Below, piece after piece: positions 10,222 to 18,741 of a stretch of DNA of 64,000 nucleotides (its first letter is position 1; every line of letters begins with the position of its first letter). Position numbers and translations under genes: made by a program. This DNA comes from Collimonas humicola (GTDB lineage: Bacteria > Pseudomonadota > Gammaproteobacteria > Burkholderiales > Burkholderiaceae_D), in the NCBI RefSeq assembly GCF_018304945.1, contig NZ_JAGQEE010000002.1, forward strand, positions 62,001 through 126,000, read 5' to 3'. The notes below the pieces were generated by a model. It had not been told where the DNA came from. It saw only the letters and a list, made by a program, of their open reading frames with translations, and did no database searches.

Positions 10222-10797
10222 TCAAACCAGCATCAGCGCGACCTGCTGGGCGGCGTCAGCGCCTGGCTTGTGCTGGAAACGGCTCTTGGCAAAACGCTGC
10301 CAGCGGCCCAGCACGAAACTGGTCAGGATATTGGCGCGCATCGCGGTTTCCGCCTCGTTTGCCTCGCCTTGCGCGGCAGCGGTGCGCAGCGCCTGCTTCA
10401 GCGCCAGTTCGATACGGTCGACGAACTGGTTCATGCGCAGCTGCAGGCGCTCGTCCTCATTCACCAGCGCGTCGCCGATCATGACCCTGGTCATGCCCGG
10501 ATTGCGCTCGGCAAAATTCAGCAGCATCAAGGTAATCGCCTGCGCCTGGTGCAATCCCTTTTCCTGCTGTCCGGTAATCTGGTTGACCAGGCCGAAGACG
10601 GTGGTCTCGATAAATTCGATCAGGCCTTCGAACATTTGCGCCTTGCTGGCGAAATGCCGGTACAGGGCCGCCTCGGATACCGCTATCCTGGCGGCCAGCG
10701 CGGCCGTGGTGATCTTTTCCCCTTTGGGTTGTTCCAGCATGACCGCCAGGGTCTGAAGGATTTGTAGTTTACGCTCGCCTGGTTTGGTAGTAGCCAT
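10222..10797 (-). CDS. slmA: Nucleoid occlusion factor SlmA (TetR family)
   Basis: A 191-residue TetR-fold DNA-binding protein. The N-terminal helix-turn-helix (TTAALAARIAVSEAALYRHFASK, split here over residues ~30-52) and the QMFEGLIEFIE segment match SlmA. SlmA binds palindromic sites over the nucleoid and blocks FtsZ ring assembly there. In betaproteobacteria slmA sits beside a pyrimidine 5'-nucleotidase gene, as here (the nucleotidase is 91 bases upstream on the same strand). This position supports the assignment over a generic TetR regulator. Confidence 0.9.
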   Translation of the reverse strand: MATTKPGERKLQILQTLAVMLEQPKGEKITTAALAARIAVSEAALYRHFASKAQMFEGLIEFIETTVFGLVNQITGQQEKGLHQAQAITLMLLNFAERNPGMTRVMIGDALVNEDERLQLRMNQFVDRIELALKQALRTAAAQGEANEAETAMRANILTSFVLGRWQRFAKSRFQHKPGADAAQQVALMLV

Positions 10798-10888
10798 GGT
10801 TTTTTATTTTAGTAATGATGGAGATAAGGAAAACTGAGGCTGAACCGGCGCGCAGGGTTGAAGCCGGCATCCAGCCGCTATCGGGGCT

Positions 10889-11617
10889 TCAACGCAAGCG
10901 GTGCAGATTCTTGCTCAGCTGACGGACGGATTTTACTTTGACATCGACGCAATTGGGGCGCTTTATCGTATTTGACTGGTCCTTCAGGTACTGCGTCACC
11001 CATGCAGTGCGCATGCCGACCCGCTTGGCGGCCCTGAGATTGGCGACGGTATCCTCCACCAGGATGCAGCGCCGCGCCGGCATCTTCTCGCGCGCCATCA
11101 GCTGCCGCAACAGGAGGCGCGACGGTTTGGGCCGCAACTGGCGGTGCACATGCATCGATTCGATCGAAAGATGCTTGCCGAATTGACGCTGCAGGCGCAG
11201 GTGGCGCATGACGTCGCCGGAATAGCCCAGCGGCGCATTGGTCAGCAGGATCTTGCGGCCCGGCAGCCGCTTGAGCAAATTGATCAGGCCGCGCTCGGCC
11301 CTGATCATCCCCAGCAGATCGTCGAAGCGATGGGCTTCGCGCAGAAAATCCTCGGGCCGCACCTGATGGTGTTTTACCATGCCCAGCAAGGTTGCGCCAT
11401 AGCGCCGCCAGTAGTTTTCGCGGACGGCGTTGACGGTGGCGACGTCGGCATCGACGCCGTTGCGGCCCAGGGTGCGCGCCATGAAGGCGTTCATATTGAC
11501 GTGGATCGCCGGGAAAATCGCATGCGAAGCATTGTGCAGGGTATTGTCCAGGTCGAACAGCCAGAGCGCCGTATTATTTTTCTCCCTTGGCTTTTTCCTG
11601 CGTGTATCCATTACCAT
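10889..11617 (-). CDS. Pyrimidine 5'-nucleotidase, HAD superfamily (SDT1/YjjG-like)
   Basis: A 242-residue HAD hydrolase. Motif I is WLFDLDNTLHN (nucleophile and acid Asp near residues 22-24). Motif II is ILLTNAP, the Lys region is around KPS, and motif III is CILVEDTVANL. The SDT1-type family removes phosphate from pyrimidine monophosphates. The Lys/Arg-rich N-terminus before motif I could mean the true start is the second Met, six bases downstream. The C-terminal tail is basic. It reads towards slmA and is divergent from the TraB/GumN gene. Confidence 0.88.
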   Translation of the reverse strand: MVMDTRRKKPREKNNTALWLFDLDNTLHNASHAIFPAIHVNMNAFMARTLGRNGVDADVATVNAVRENYWRRYGATLLGMVKHHQVRPEDFLREAHRFDDLLGMIRAERGLINLLKRLPGRKILLTNAPLGYSGDVMRHLRLQRQFGKHLSIESMHVHRQLRPKPSRLLLRQLMAREKMPARRCILVEDTVANLRAAKRVGMRTAWVTQYLKDQSNTIKRPNCVDVKVKSVRQLSKNLHRLR

Positions 11618-11679
11618 GATGTGCGCCGGTGATTTATCCGGAATTAAAATCGTTGAAATCGTTAACCAAAGGGGAACAT

Positions 11680-12675
11680 GTGTTTCGTCAGATTATAGTG
11701 ACATTACTCGCGCAGCTGCTGCAGCCCTTGCAAGGGAACCGCCTGCGCCGCCTGATGCTGCCCCTGGGCCTGGGAGCTTTGCTGGCGAGCGCGCCGCCGC
11801 TGTTCGCCCAGGATGTCCTCGCCGGCGCTTCCCTGCAACCGTCTGCCACGCTCCGCCAGGGCGGCGCCATGTTCCAGATACAGCGCGACGGCCGCAGCGC
11901 CTATGTATTCGGCACCATCCACGTCGGCAAGGCCGATTTCTATCCGATGGATGCAAAAGTATTGCAAGCCCTGCAACAATCATGCTGTCTTGCGCTGGAA
12001 ATCGATCCTGGCAATACCCAGGCCATGATTCCGCTGATGAAAAAATACGGCTTCTACCTGGATGGCAAACCGCACCAGAAAGACTTGCCGCCGAAGCTGC
12101 AAAAACAACTGGCCGCGCTGCTGGATAAATACAATATGGCGCCGGAGCAGATAGCCAGCCTGAAACCATGGCTGATCGCGACCATGCTCGGCATCAGCGA
12201 ATACGCCAGCCAGGGCTATCTGTCGCAATACGGGGTCGACGGCACACTCGCCAGCCTGGCGAAAAGCAGCAACAAGCGCCTGGTCGAGCTGGAAACCGCC
12301 GATGCGCAGCTAGCGTTGCTGGGCAACCTGCCGCTCGTCGAACAAGTCCAGTTCCTGCAGGATAGCGTCGATGAGATACAGGATCCGGCCAAGGCGCGGC
12401 GCTCCCTGGACCTCGTCAATCTGTGGCGCAACGGCGATCTCGACGGCCTGGCCGCGATGCTGGCGGAAATGAATGCCGAAGACAGCTTTGCCAGCAAATT
12501 CATGCAACGCTCCCTGCTCGACGGCAGGAATCCCGGATTGGCGGACGGCATCGTAAAACTGACTGCGTCGGCAACCGATCCCTTCATCGCCATCGGCATG
12601 CTGCACCTGGTCGGGCCGAACAGCGTGCTGGCGATCCTGCAGCAGCGCGGCTATACGGTGAAGCGGATTTACTGA
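11680..12675 (+). CDS. TraB/GumN family protein
   Basis: A 331-residue exported protein. I place the start at GTG 11680 because AAAGGGGAA lies directly upstream. An earlier in-frame GTG at 11629 has no such site. A hydrophobic signal (LMLPLGLGALLASAPPLFAQ) leads to the family core, with AYVFGTIHVGKADFY near the N-terminus and the paired GMLHLVGPNSVLAIL near the C-terminus. These two His-containing blocks are conserved in the TraB/GumN (Tiki-related) superfamily, some members of which are metalloproteases. The biological role in bacteria is unknown. Confidence 0.87.
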   Translation: MFRQIIVTLLAQLLQPLQGNRLRRLMLPLGLGALLASAPPLFAQDVLAGASLQPSATLRQGGAMFQIQRDGRSAYVFGTIHVGKADFYPMDAKVLQALQQSCCLALEIDPGNTQAMIPLMKKYGFYLDGKPHQKDLPPKLQKQLAALLDKYNMAPEQIASLKPWLIATMLGISEYASQGYLSQYGVDGTLASLAKSSNKRLVELETADAQLALLGNLPLVEQVQFLQDSVDEIQDPAKARRSLDLVNLWRNGDLDGLAAMLAEMNAEDSFASKFMQRSLLDGRNPGLADGIVKLTASATDPFIAIGMLHLVGPNSVLAILQQRGYTVKRIY

Positions 12676-12711
12676 AGTCCGGCGGCGCTCACCCTGCAAT
12701 CTGCATAATCT

Positions 12712-12725
12712 TTGATCGAAATCAA
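12712..12725 (+). promoter_or_regulatory. FNR/Anr box upstream of the fatty acid desaturase gene
   Basis: TTGATCGAAATCAA is a perfect match to TTGAT-N4-ATCAA. It is followed 22 bases later by TAAGAT (12748-12753), a plausible -10. The implied transcription start near 12760 puts the box centre at about -41.5, the class II activator position. The desaturase ATG is 63 bases after the box. Confidence 0.75.
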
Positions 12726-12788
12726 CGCCAGGCTGCTTCAAGTCTTCTAAGATCAGCCGGCGTTATCTCTATCTCAAAGGTTTGCCAC

Positions 12789-13877
12789 ATGAATTCCTCT
12801 CACTTGCCGGAGCCGGTATCACCGTCGGCAGCCATGCCGCACCGAAAAGTGATCCGCTCCTGGCTGCTGCCGGTTGCGCAGCGTGACACCGGCCGTGCGC
12901 TGGCGCTGGTGCTGCTTGACCTGTTCCTGTTTTCAGCGGCCATCCTGGCTACAGTCTGGCTGCGCAATGCCGCCGCGAAATTGCTGCTCGGCGCAGTCGC
13001 CGGCTTCATCATCGGCCGCTTGTTCATACTCGGCCACGACGCCTGCCATCAAAGCTTTACATCGCACCGGCGCCTCAACCGCTGGCTCGGCCGCCTGCTG
13101 TTCCTGCCTTCGCTGACGCCTTACAGCCTGTGGGATGTGGGCCATAACGTAGTACATCACGGCTATACCAACCTGAAGGGCTTCGACTTTGTCTGGCATC
13201 CGCTGTCGCTGGAGGAATTCCAGGCGCTGCCGCGCCGGCGCCAGTGGCTGGAACGCGTCTACCGCAGCGGCTGGGCGCCCTGGCTCTACTATCTGGTGGA
13301 AATGTGGTGGCAGCGCATGTACTTTCCAAGCCGCCGCACCATGCCGACCCGGCGCCCGGCATTCGTCTGGGACGGCATCCTGGTTACGGCGGCGGCGCTG
13401 CTCTGGATTTCGCTGCTGGCCGCAGCTGCGCTGGCGACCGCGCAGCCGCTGTGGCTGACCGTGCTGGCCGGCTTTGTGCTGCCTTTGCTGTTCTGGAATG
13501 CGATGATCGGTTTTGTCGTGTACGTGCATCACACCCACACCGGGGTCGCCTGGTATGACCAGAAAACCGTGTGGGCGGCAGCGCAGCCATTCGTCTCCAC
13601 CACCGTGCACCTGACGTTCCGCTACCGCATCGGCGCGCTCTTGCATCACATCATGGAACATACCGCGCACCATGTCGACATGAGCATCCCGTTGTATCGC
13701 CTGCAGGAAGCGCAGCAGATTCTCGAAACCATGCTGCCCTTGCGCATCGTGATCCAGAAATTCTCCTGGCGCTGGTACTTTGATACCGCGCGGCGCTGCA
13801 AGCTGTACGATTTCCGGCGTCATTGCTGGACCGATTTTTCCGGCATGCCCACCAGCGCCGCCGCCTTCGCCAATTGA
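12789..13877 (+). CDS. Membrane fatty acid desaturase
   Basis: A 362-residue integral membrane di-iron desaturase. The histidine boxes are HDACHQ (~82), HNVVHHGYTN (~119) and EHTAHHVD (~298), with a further HHTHTG block. Hydrophobic segments lie between them. Enzymes of this family insert a double bond into acyl chains using O2 and an electron donor, and adjust membrane fluidity. The start was chosen at the ATG after the upstream gene. The longer open frame overlaps the TraB/GumN gene. A perfect FNR box lies in the promoter and fnr is the next gene, which suggests oxygen-linked control. Confidence 0.9.
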   Translation: MNSSHLPEPVSPSAAMPHRKVIRSWLLPVAQRDTGRALALVLLDLFLFSAAILATVWLRNAAAKLLLGAVAGFIIGRLFILGHDACHQSFTSHRRLNRWLGRLLFLPSLTPYSLWDVGHNVVHHGYTNLKGFDFVWHPLSLEEFQALPRRRQWLERVYRSGWAPWLYYLVEMWWQRMYFPSRRTMPTRRPAFVWDGILVTAAALLWISLLAAAALATAQPLWLTVLAGFVLPLLFWNAMIGFVVYVHHTHTGVAWYDQKTVWAAAQPFVSTTVHLTFRYRIGALLHHIMEHTAHHVDMSIPLYRLQEAQQILETMLPLRIVIQKFSWRWYFDTARRCKLYDFRRHCWTDFSGMPTSAAAFAN

Positions 13878-13980
13878 GCGGCGCGCAATTGCAGCAGGAT
13901 TGCAGCCGTAGCAGGGTACATGGCGTTAGAATGAGGGATATTGGCAAGTTGCAACGCCACGCCCTCCATCGGATCCCGCC

Positions 13981-14730
13981 ATGAACCATGTCCCACTCCG
14001 TGCAGCGCCGCTGCTGGATGTCCGCGCCCTGCGCACCAGCTGCTCGTCTTGCAGCATGCATCAGCTGTGCCTGCCGATGGGGCTCGATGAGCCCGAGATG
14101 CAAAAGCTGGACGGCATTATCGGCCGCCGCCGCGTATCGCGCGAGGCCAGCCTATACCGCATCGGCGACAAGTTCGTTTCCCTGTATGCGGTGCGGGTCG
14201 GCCAGTTCAAGACCTCGCAAACCAATCCCGACGGCGCGCGGCAGATCACCGGCTTTCAGATGACCGGCGAACTGCTCGGCATGGATGCGATCAGCACCGA
14301 TACCCATCAATGCGACGCGGTGGCCTTGGAAGATAGTGAAGTCTGCGAAATTCCGTTCGCGCGGCTGGAAGAGCTGTTCGGCGAGATTCCTACCCTGCTG
14401 CGGCATTTTCATCGCATCATGAGCAAGGAAATCACGCGCGAGCAAAGCGTCATCCTGTTGCTCGGCAATATGCGCGCGGAGCAACGCTTTGCAGCCTTCC
14501 TGGTCAACCTGTCGGCGCGCTATGCGGCGCGCGGCTATTCGCCGACCAGCTTCCAGCTGCGCATGACGCGCGAAGACATCGGCAACTATCTCGGCCTGAC
14601 GATCGAAAGCATCAGCCGCCTGCTGTCCAAGCTCAAGAAGGATGGCCTGCTGAAAGTCAGCAACAGGGAAATCGAACTGACCGATTTGCCGATGCTGAAA
14701 GCGCTGGCGACTGGCGCAGGAGCCTGCTGA
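13981..14730 (+). CDS. fnr: FNR-type oxygen-sensing transcriptional regulator (Crp/Fnr family)
   Basis: A 249-residue regulator. Cys21, Cys24 and Cys30 (CSSCSMHQLC) and Cys122 (EVCEIPF) match the four [4Fe-4S] ligands of E. coli FNR (20, 23, 29, 122). A cyclic-nucleotide-binding-like beta roll and dimer helix (~140-165) follow. The C-terminal helix-turn-helix carries Glu209, Ser212 and Arg213 (TIESISRLL), the residues that read TTGAT. It should therefore dimerise and bind TTGAT-N4-ATCAA when oxygen is low. Exactly such boxes flank it upstream of the desaturase and of hemN. An extra Cys at 111 is unusual. The gene is convergent with hemN, 10 bases apart. Confidence 0.94.
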   Translation: MNHVPLRAAPLLDVRALRTSCSSCSMHQLCLPMGLDEPEMQKLDGIIGRRRVSREASLYRIGDKFVSLYAVRVGQFKTSQTNPDGARQITGFQMTGELLGMDAISTDTHQCDAVALEDSEVCEIPFARLEELFGEIPTLLRHFHRIMSKEITREQSVILLLGNMRAEQRFAAFLVNLSARYAARGYSPTSFQLRMTREDIGNYLGLTIESISRLLSKLKKDGLLKVSNREIELTDLPMLKALATGAGAC

Positions 14731-14740
14731 AGGCTTGGCA

Positions 14741-16168
14741 TCAGATGGTTCTTGAATAGCGCAACGGCGTTCTGCGCGGATCCAGATAACGGTCGAACAC
14801 CATGCAGATATTACGGATCAGCAAACGCCCTTTCGTGGTCACGCTGATCCATTCATCATCGAGGGTCAGCAAGCCGTCGGCTTCCAGCTGCCGCAACTGA
14901 ACCAGCTCGGCGGCGAAATATTCGGCAAACCGGACCGGATGCGCGATCTCGATCGACGCCAGCGACAGTTCGAAATGGCACATCAGGTGCTGGATGATCA
15001 AGCGCCGCAGCAAATCATCCAGGTTCAGCCTGATGCCGCGCGCGATCGGCAGTTCCTGCCGGTCGAGCCGCAGGTAGTAGGCTTCCAGCGTCTTTTCATT
15101 CTGGCTGTAGCTGGCGCCGACGGCGCTGATCGCCGATACGCCGCATGCCACCAGATCAGACTCGGCATGGGTCGAATAGCCTTGGAAATTGCGGTGCAAG
15201 CGCCCCTGCCGCTGCGCAATCGCCAGATCGTCGTCCAGCCTGGCGAAGTGATCCATGCCGATATGCGCATAGCCGGCTTCGGTCAGGCGCTGGATGCACA
15301 GGAACAGCATGTCGATTTTCTCCGCCGGCGTCGGCAGGTCGCTGCCGGCGATCCGCCTTTGCGGCTTGAACAGGTGAGGCATGTGGGCATAATTGTAGAT
15401 AGCGATGCGGTCCGGCGACGCCGCAATCACCTTGTCCAGCGTTTGCCCGATGGATGCCAGGCTCTGCTTGGGCAGGCCATAGATCAGATCGATGCCGACT
15501 GAGCGAAAGCCGGCAAAACGCGCCGCATCGATGATGCGCAGCGTGTCTTCTTCAGCCTGTATCCGGTTCACCGCCTTCTGCACCGCCGGGTCGAAATCCT
15601 GCACCCCCAGGCTGAGCCGGTTGAAGCCCTGACGGCGCAGCGTGACGATACGCTTCGGCGTGACGGTTCGCGGATCGACTTCTATCGAATACTCGCCCAG
15701 CTGGTCGGGCGCGAACTGGAAATGCCGCTGCAGGTGCGCCATCAGTTCGCTCATCTGGCGGTCGCTGAGATAGGTTGGAGTGCCGCCGCCGAAATGCAGC
15801 TGCTCTACCTGGTTCATGCCGTCAAACAAGGCGGCCTGCATCGAAATCTCGCGTTTCAGATAAGTCAGGTAGAGTGCGGCCTTGCTCAGGTTTTTGCTCA
15901 CCACTTTATTGCAGGCGCAGTAGTAGCAAACCGTGCCGCAAAACGGAATATGCAGGTACAGCGACAAGGCGTGCCGCGCGCCCATCGCATGCCGCTCCGA
16001 GACTGCCTGATGATAGGCCTCGGCGTCGAATTCGGCGGAGAACCTGTCTGCCGTCGGATAGGAGGTGTAACGCGGTCCGAGCTGGTTCATCCTGCTTAGC
16101 AATGCAGGTTCAAACGCCAGCGCAGCCAGCGGCGCCGCGGCGGCTATCGTCTTTTGGGAAGTTAACAT
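14741..16168 (-). CDS. hemN: Oxygen-independent coproporphyrinogen III oxidase (radical SAM)
   Basis: A 475-residue radical SAM enzyme that converts coproporphyrinogen III to protoporphyrinogen IX without O2. The cluster motif CGTVCYYC follows SLYLHIPF, and the typical PRYTSYPTADRF segment lies near the N-terminus. The C-terminal HemN domain (GRLLIRNICMVFD) is complete. I start at ATG 16168, which has GGAG eight bases upstream. The longer frame would begin inside the FNR box at 16233-16246. Its neighbours are fnr (convergent) and mnmC (divergent). Confidence 0.94.
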   Translation of the reverse strand: MLTSQKTIAAAAPLAALAFEPALLSRMNQLGPRYTSYPTADRFSAEFDAEAYHQAVSERHAMGARHALSLYLHIPFCGTVCYYCACNKVVSKNLSKAALYLTYLKREISMQAALFDGMNQVEQLHFGGGTPTYLSDRQMSELMAHLQRHFQFAPDQLGEYSIEVDPRTVTPKRIVTLRRQGFNRLSLGVQDFDPAVQKAVNRIQAEEDTLRIIDAARFAGFRSVGIDLIYGLPKQSLASIGQTLDKVIAASPDRIAIYNYAHMPHLFKPQRRIAGSDLPTPAEKIDMLFLCIQRLTEAGYAHIGMDHFARLDDDLAIAQRQGRLHRNFQGYSTHAESDLVACGVSAISAVGASYSQNEKTLEAYYLRLDRQELPIARGIRLNLDDLLRRLIIQHLMCHFELSLASIEIAHPVRFAEYFAAELVQLRQLEADGLLTLDDEWISVTTKGRLLIRNICMVFDRYLDPRRTPLRYSRTI

Positions 16169-16232
16169 GTACCGGCTCCGGCGATTGGCTGTATCCATCG
16201 CCACAGCGTAGCGGGCCGGGCCTGCAAGCGCT

Positions 16233-16246
16233 TTGATATAGATCAA
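16233..16246 (-). promoter_or_regulatory. FNR/Anr box upstream of hemN
   Basis: TTGATATAGATCAA, a perfect TTGAT-N4-ATCAA palindrome, lies 64 bases before the hemN ATG. A TACGCT hexamer at 16205-16210 (minus strand) keeps the same 22-base gap from the box as at the desaturase promoter, consistent with class II activation under low oxygen. Confidence 0.8.
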
Positions 16247-16321
16247 GCGCCAGCTTTACCATCACCGCCGCGCGCTCGATACTGCATATAATCGCTCATT
16301 GACCACCAATTTCTTGCCATC

Positions 16322-18139
16322 TTGCTTCTCAATCGCCCAGCCTCAGCATTGCCGACAGATCCCAGCCGCTGGCAAGGGCGGGATCGCTACGTGCTGCTGG
16401 ACAGCGATTTTGGCGACGGCGCACAGTTTTTTGCGACCTGGCTAGCCTGGCGCGACGATGCCGACCGTCCCCGGCAGCTGCATTACCTGGCGCTGGTGCC
16501 AGCCATGACTGCCCTGCACACCTTGCGCCGGACGCTGGAACAAGCGCCGCAGCGGCAGGCTCTGGCGGCCGAGCTTTGCGCCGCATGGCCGCCGGCCGTC
16601 CCGGGATTTCACCGGATCTTCCTGCAAGATGGCCAGCTGGTGCTGACGCTGATGTTCGGCGATAGCGCCGCCTGCCTGCGGCAGATAGCGGCCAGCGTCG
16701 ATGCCTTCCACTTGCGCGGGCATGGCTGGCTGGAATGGCCGCTGCCCATGCTCAACACGCTGGGCAGACTGGCTGCCAGGCAAGCCAGCCTCGCCATTTC
16801 CGGCCCTGGCGCCGTACCGTTTGAAGCGCAACGGACGGCGCTGCAGCAAGCGGGATTCGTCTTTGAGGAAGACGCCTTGCGCGCGCAATTTGCACCGCGC
16901 TTTACGCCCAGGACGCCGTTCGCAAACACGCCGCCTGTGACAGAACGCCATGCCATCGTGATCGGCGCCGGACTGGCCGGCAGCGCCGCCTGCCAGCGGC
17001 TGGCGCGGCGCGGCTGGAGCGTCACCCTGATCGAACGCCATGCCGAAATAGCGCAGGAAGCCTCGGGCAACGCCGCCGGCATTTTCATGCCCCTGCTCTC
17101 GCGCGACGACAACCCAAGCTCGCGCCTCAGCCGCAGCGCCTACCTGTTCGCCCGGCACGTCTGGCGCCAGCTGGGCGGCATCGGCGATGCCTTCACCGGC
17201 GCCGCCTGCGGCGTACTGCAAATCGCCCGCGATGCCCGGCACGCCGGCGCCCAGCAGCAGCTGGCAAGCCACTGGCGCTATCCTGGCGATTTTGCGGAAT
17301 GGCTGGATCAGGCCGCGGCCACCCGCCTGGCCGGCACTGCGGTCAGCAATGGCGCCTGGCACTTCCCGGCCGGCGGCTGGGTACAGCCGCGCAGCTTGTG
17401 CCGGGCCATGCTGGACGACTGCGGCGCCAGCCTGCACACTATTTTCGGACAGCGGGTCGAAAAATTTGAGTATGAGCGGCAACGCTGGGTAGTGCGTGCT
17501 GAAGGCGGCATCGAAATTGCCCGCGCGCCCATACTGATACTGGCCAACGGCTGCGACGCGCTCGGTTTCCCGCAAGCAGAAGACTTGCCCCTTGCCGCCA
17601 TACGCGGGCAGATCACCCATGTCGACGCCAGCCTGGCGCCATCCATCGCGCCGGTCATTTGCGGCGAAGCCTACTTGACCCCGCCCAGCGGAAATATCTG
17701 CAGCGTCGGCGCTTCTTACGACGACGATAACGGCCAGGCATTGCGGCAAGACAGCCAGGACGGCAATCTGGCGCGACTGGCCAACATGCTGCCGGGCTGG
17801 TTCACCGGCCAATTGCCGCTAGCCGGACGGGTCGGCTTCCGCTGTGTCGCCAGCGACCGCCTGCCCCTGGTCGGGGCTGTGCCGGACAACAGCGGACCAT
17901 GCAGCGTGCGCGAAGCGAAACTGAAGGACCTGCCGCGCTTTCCCGGCCTGTACAGCCTGCTCGGCTACGCGTCGCGGGGATTGATCTGGGCGCCGCTGGC
18001 GGCAGAGTTGCTGGCGTCGCAGCTGGAAGGCGAGCCTTTGCCGATCGAGGCCGACCTGGCAGCGGCGCTCGATCCGGCACGGTTTTTACTAAAAAAACAG
18101 CACCGCAATGTCGCAGGCGCCGTCAAAAGGGCGCCCTGA
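16322..18139 (+). CDS. mnmC: MnmC-type tRNA U34 modification protein: degenerate methyltransferase half, intact FAD oxidoreductase half
   Basis: A 605-residue two-domain protein. Residues ~210-600 form a DAO-type FAD oxidoreductase (AIVIGAGLAGSAACQRLARRGWSV split at ~213-235, and EASGNAAGIFMPLLS). It should remove the carboxymethyl group from cmnm5s2U34 of tRNA. The N-terminal ~200 residues align with the MnmC methyltransferase domain but are altered. The SAM-binding motif reads DSDFGDGAQFFATW where GFGxGLNFLATW is expected. The hallmark FLDGFAPxxNPxxW is replaced by FHLRGHGWLEWPLP, losing the key Asp. About 45 N-terminal residues are also absent. The only usual start codon is TTG with no clear ribosome-binding site. 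Confidence 0.85.
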   Translation: MLLNRPASALPTDPSRWQGRDRYVLLDSDFGDGAQFFATWLAWRDDADRPRQLHYLALVPAMTALHTLRRTLEQAPQRQALAAELCAAWPPAVPGFHRIFLQDGQLVLTLMFGDSAACLRQIAASVDAFHLRGHGWLEWPLPMLNTLGRLAARQASLAISGPGAVPFEAQRTALQQAGFVFEEDALRAQFAPRFTPRTPFANTPPVTERHAIVIGAGLAGSAACQRLARRGWSVTLIERHAEIAQEASGNAAGIFMPLLSRDDNPSSRLSRSAYLFARHVWRQLGGIGDAFTGAACGVLQIARDARHAGAQQQLASHWRYPGDFAEWLDQAAATRLAGTAVSNGAWHFPAGGWVQPRSLCRAMLDDCGASLHTIFGQRVEKFEYERQRWVVRAEGGIEIARAPILILANGCDALGFPQAEDLPLAAIRGQITHVDASLAPSIAPVICGEAYLTPPSGNICSVGASYDDDNGQALRQDSQDGNLARLANMLPGWFTGQLPLAGRVGFRCVASDRLPLVGAVPDNSGPCSVREAKLKDLPRFPGLYSLLGYASRGLIWAPLAAELLASQLEGEPLPIEADLAAALDPARFLLKKQHRNVAGAVKRAP

Positions 18140-18156
18140 GGCGCCCCTGCGGCAAC

Positions 18157-18474
18157 TTAGCGATCCCAGCGATATGGCCGCATCTGCCAATCGCCGCGCG
18201 GCCCCCTGACCCAGCTTGGCGGCACGTAACGATAGCCCGGCCGAGCCCTGATCCAGCTGCCGCCGACCCACTCGTGACGGCGGCCGTTCCAGCGCCAGTA
18301 TCCCGGCGCCCAGACAAAACCGCGGCGCGGCGCGGGCACCACCTCATAGCGCGGCGGCGGCGGTTGTCCGATCCGGACGTTCACATACGTCTGGGCCTGA
18401 GCCTGCGTCATCGGCGCCATGAATCCGGCGCCCAGGGCCAGGACGCTCACGCATAATATCGATTTGATCTTCAT
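18157..18474 (-). CDS. YXWGXW-repeat / BcpO-like secreted small protein
   Basis: A 105-residue exported protein with a clean signal peptide (MKIKSILCVSVLALGAGF..., cleavage near AQA-Q). The mature part is rich in Trp, Tyr, Pro and Arg. It includes VWAPGYWRWNGRRHEWVGG, the WxxGxW repeat seen in small periplasmic proteins of Burkholderiales. Its function is unknown. A GGAGG site (GAGGTCCTCGATG context) lies before the ATG. It is convergent with mnmC. Confidence 0.8.
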   Translation of the reverse strand: MKIKSILCVSVLALGAGFMAPMTQAQAQTYVNVRIGQPPPPRYEVVPAPRRGFVWAPGYWRWNGRRHEWVGGSWIRARPGYRYVPPSWVRGPRGDWQMRPYRWDR

Positions 18475-18741
18475 CGAGGACCTCCTTAATCTGTTTGAAA
18501 ACGTCGGACGACGATTAAATATAGGTCATAAACTCGGGCTTACTTGTAATTTTGTGTTTCCAAAAGATACACGCTTTGAAAGCGTGGAAATACCTCGCAG
18601 ACTGCCGTAGCGCCGCCCCCTAAGGTAAAATGACGGCCTGCCAGACGGCATTGTCGTTTTATAAAAATATGTGCGGGATAGCGCCTTGGCCGTGCCAGGC
18701 CAAGCTTGCGACCTGTCCCCACCTGACTTCCCGGATTACCC

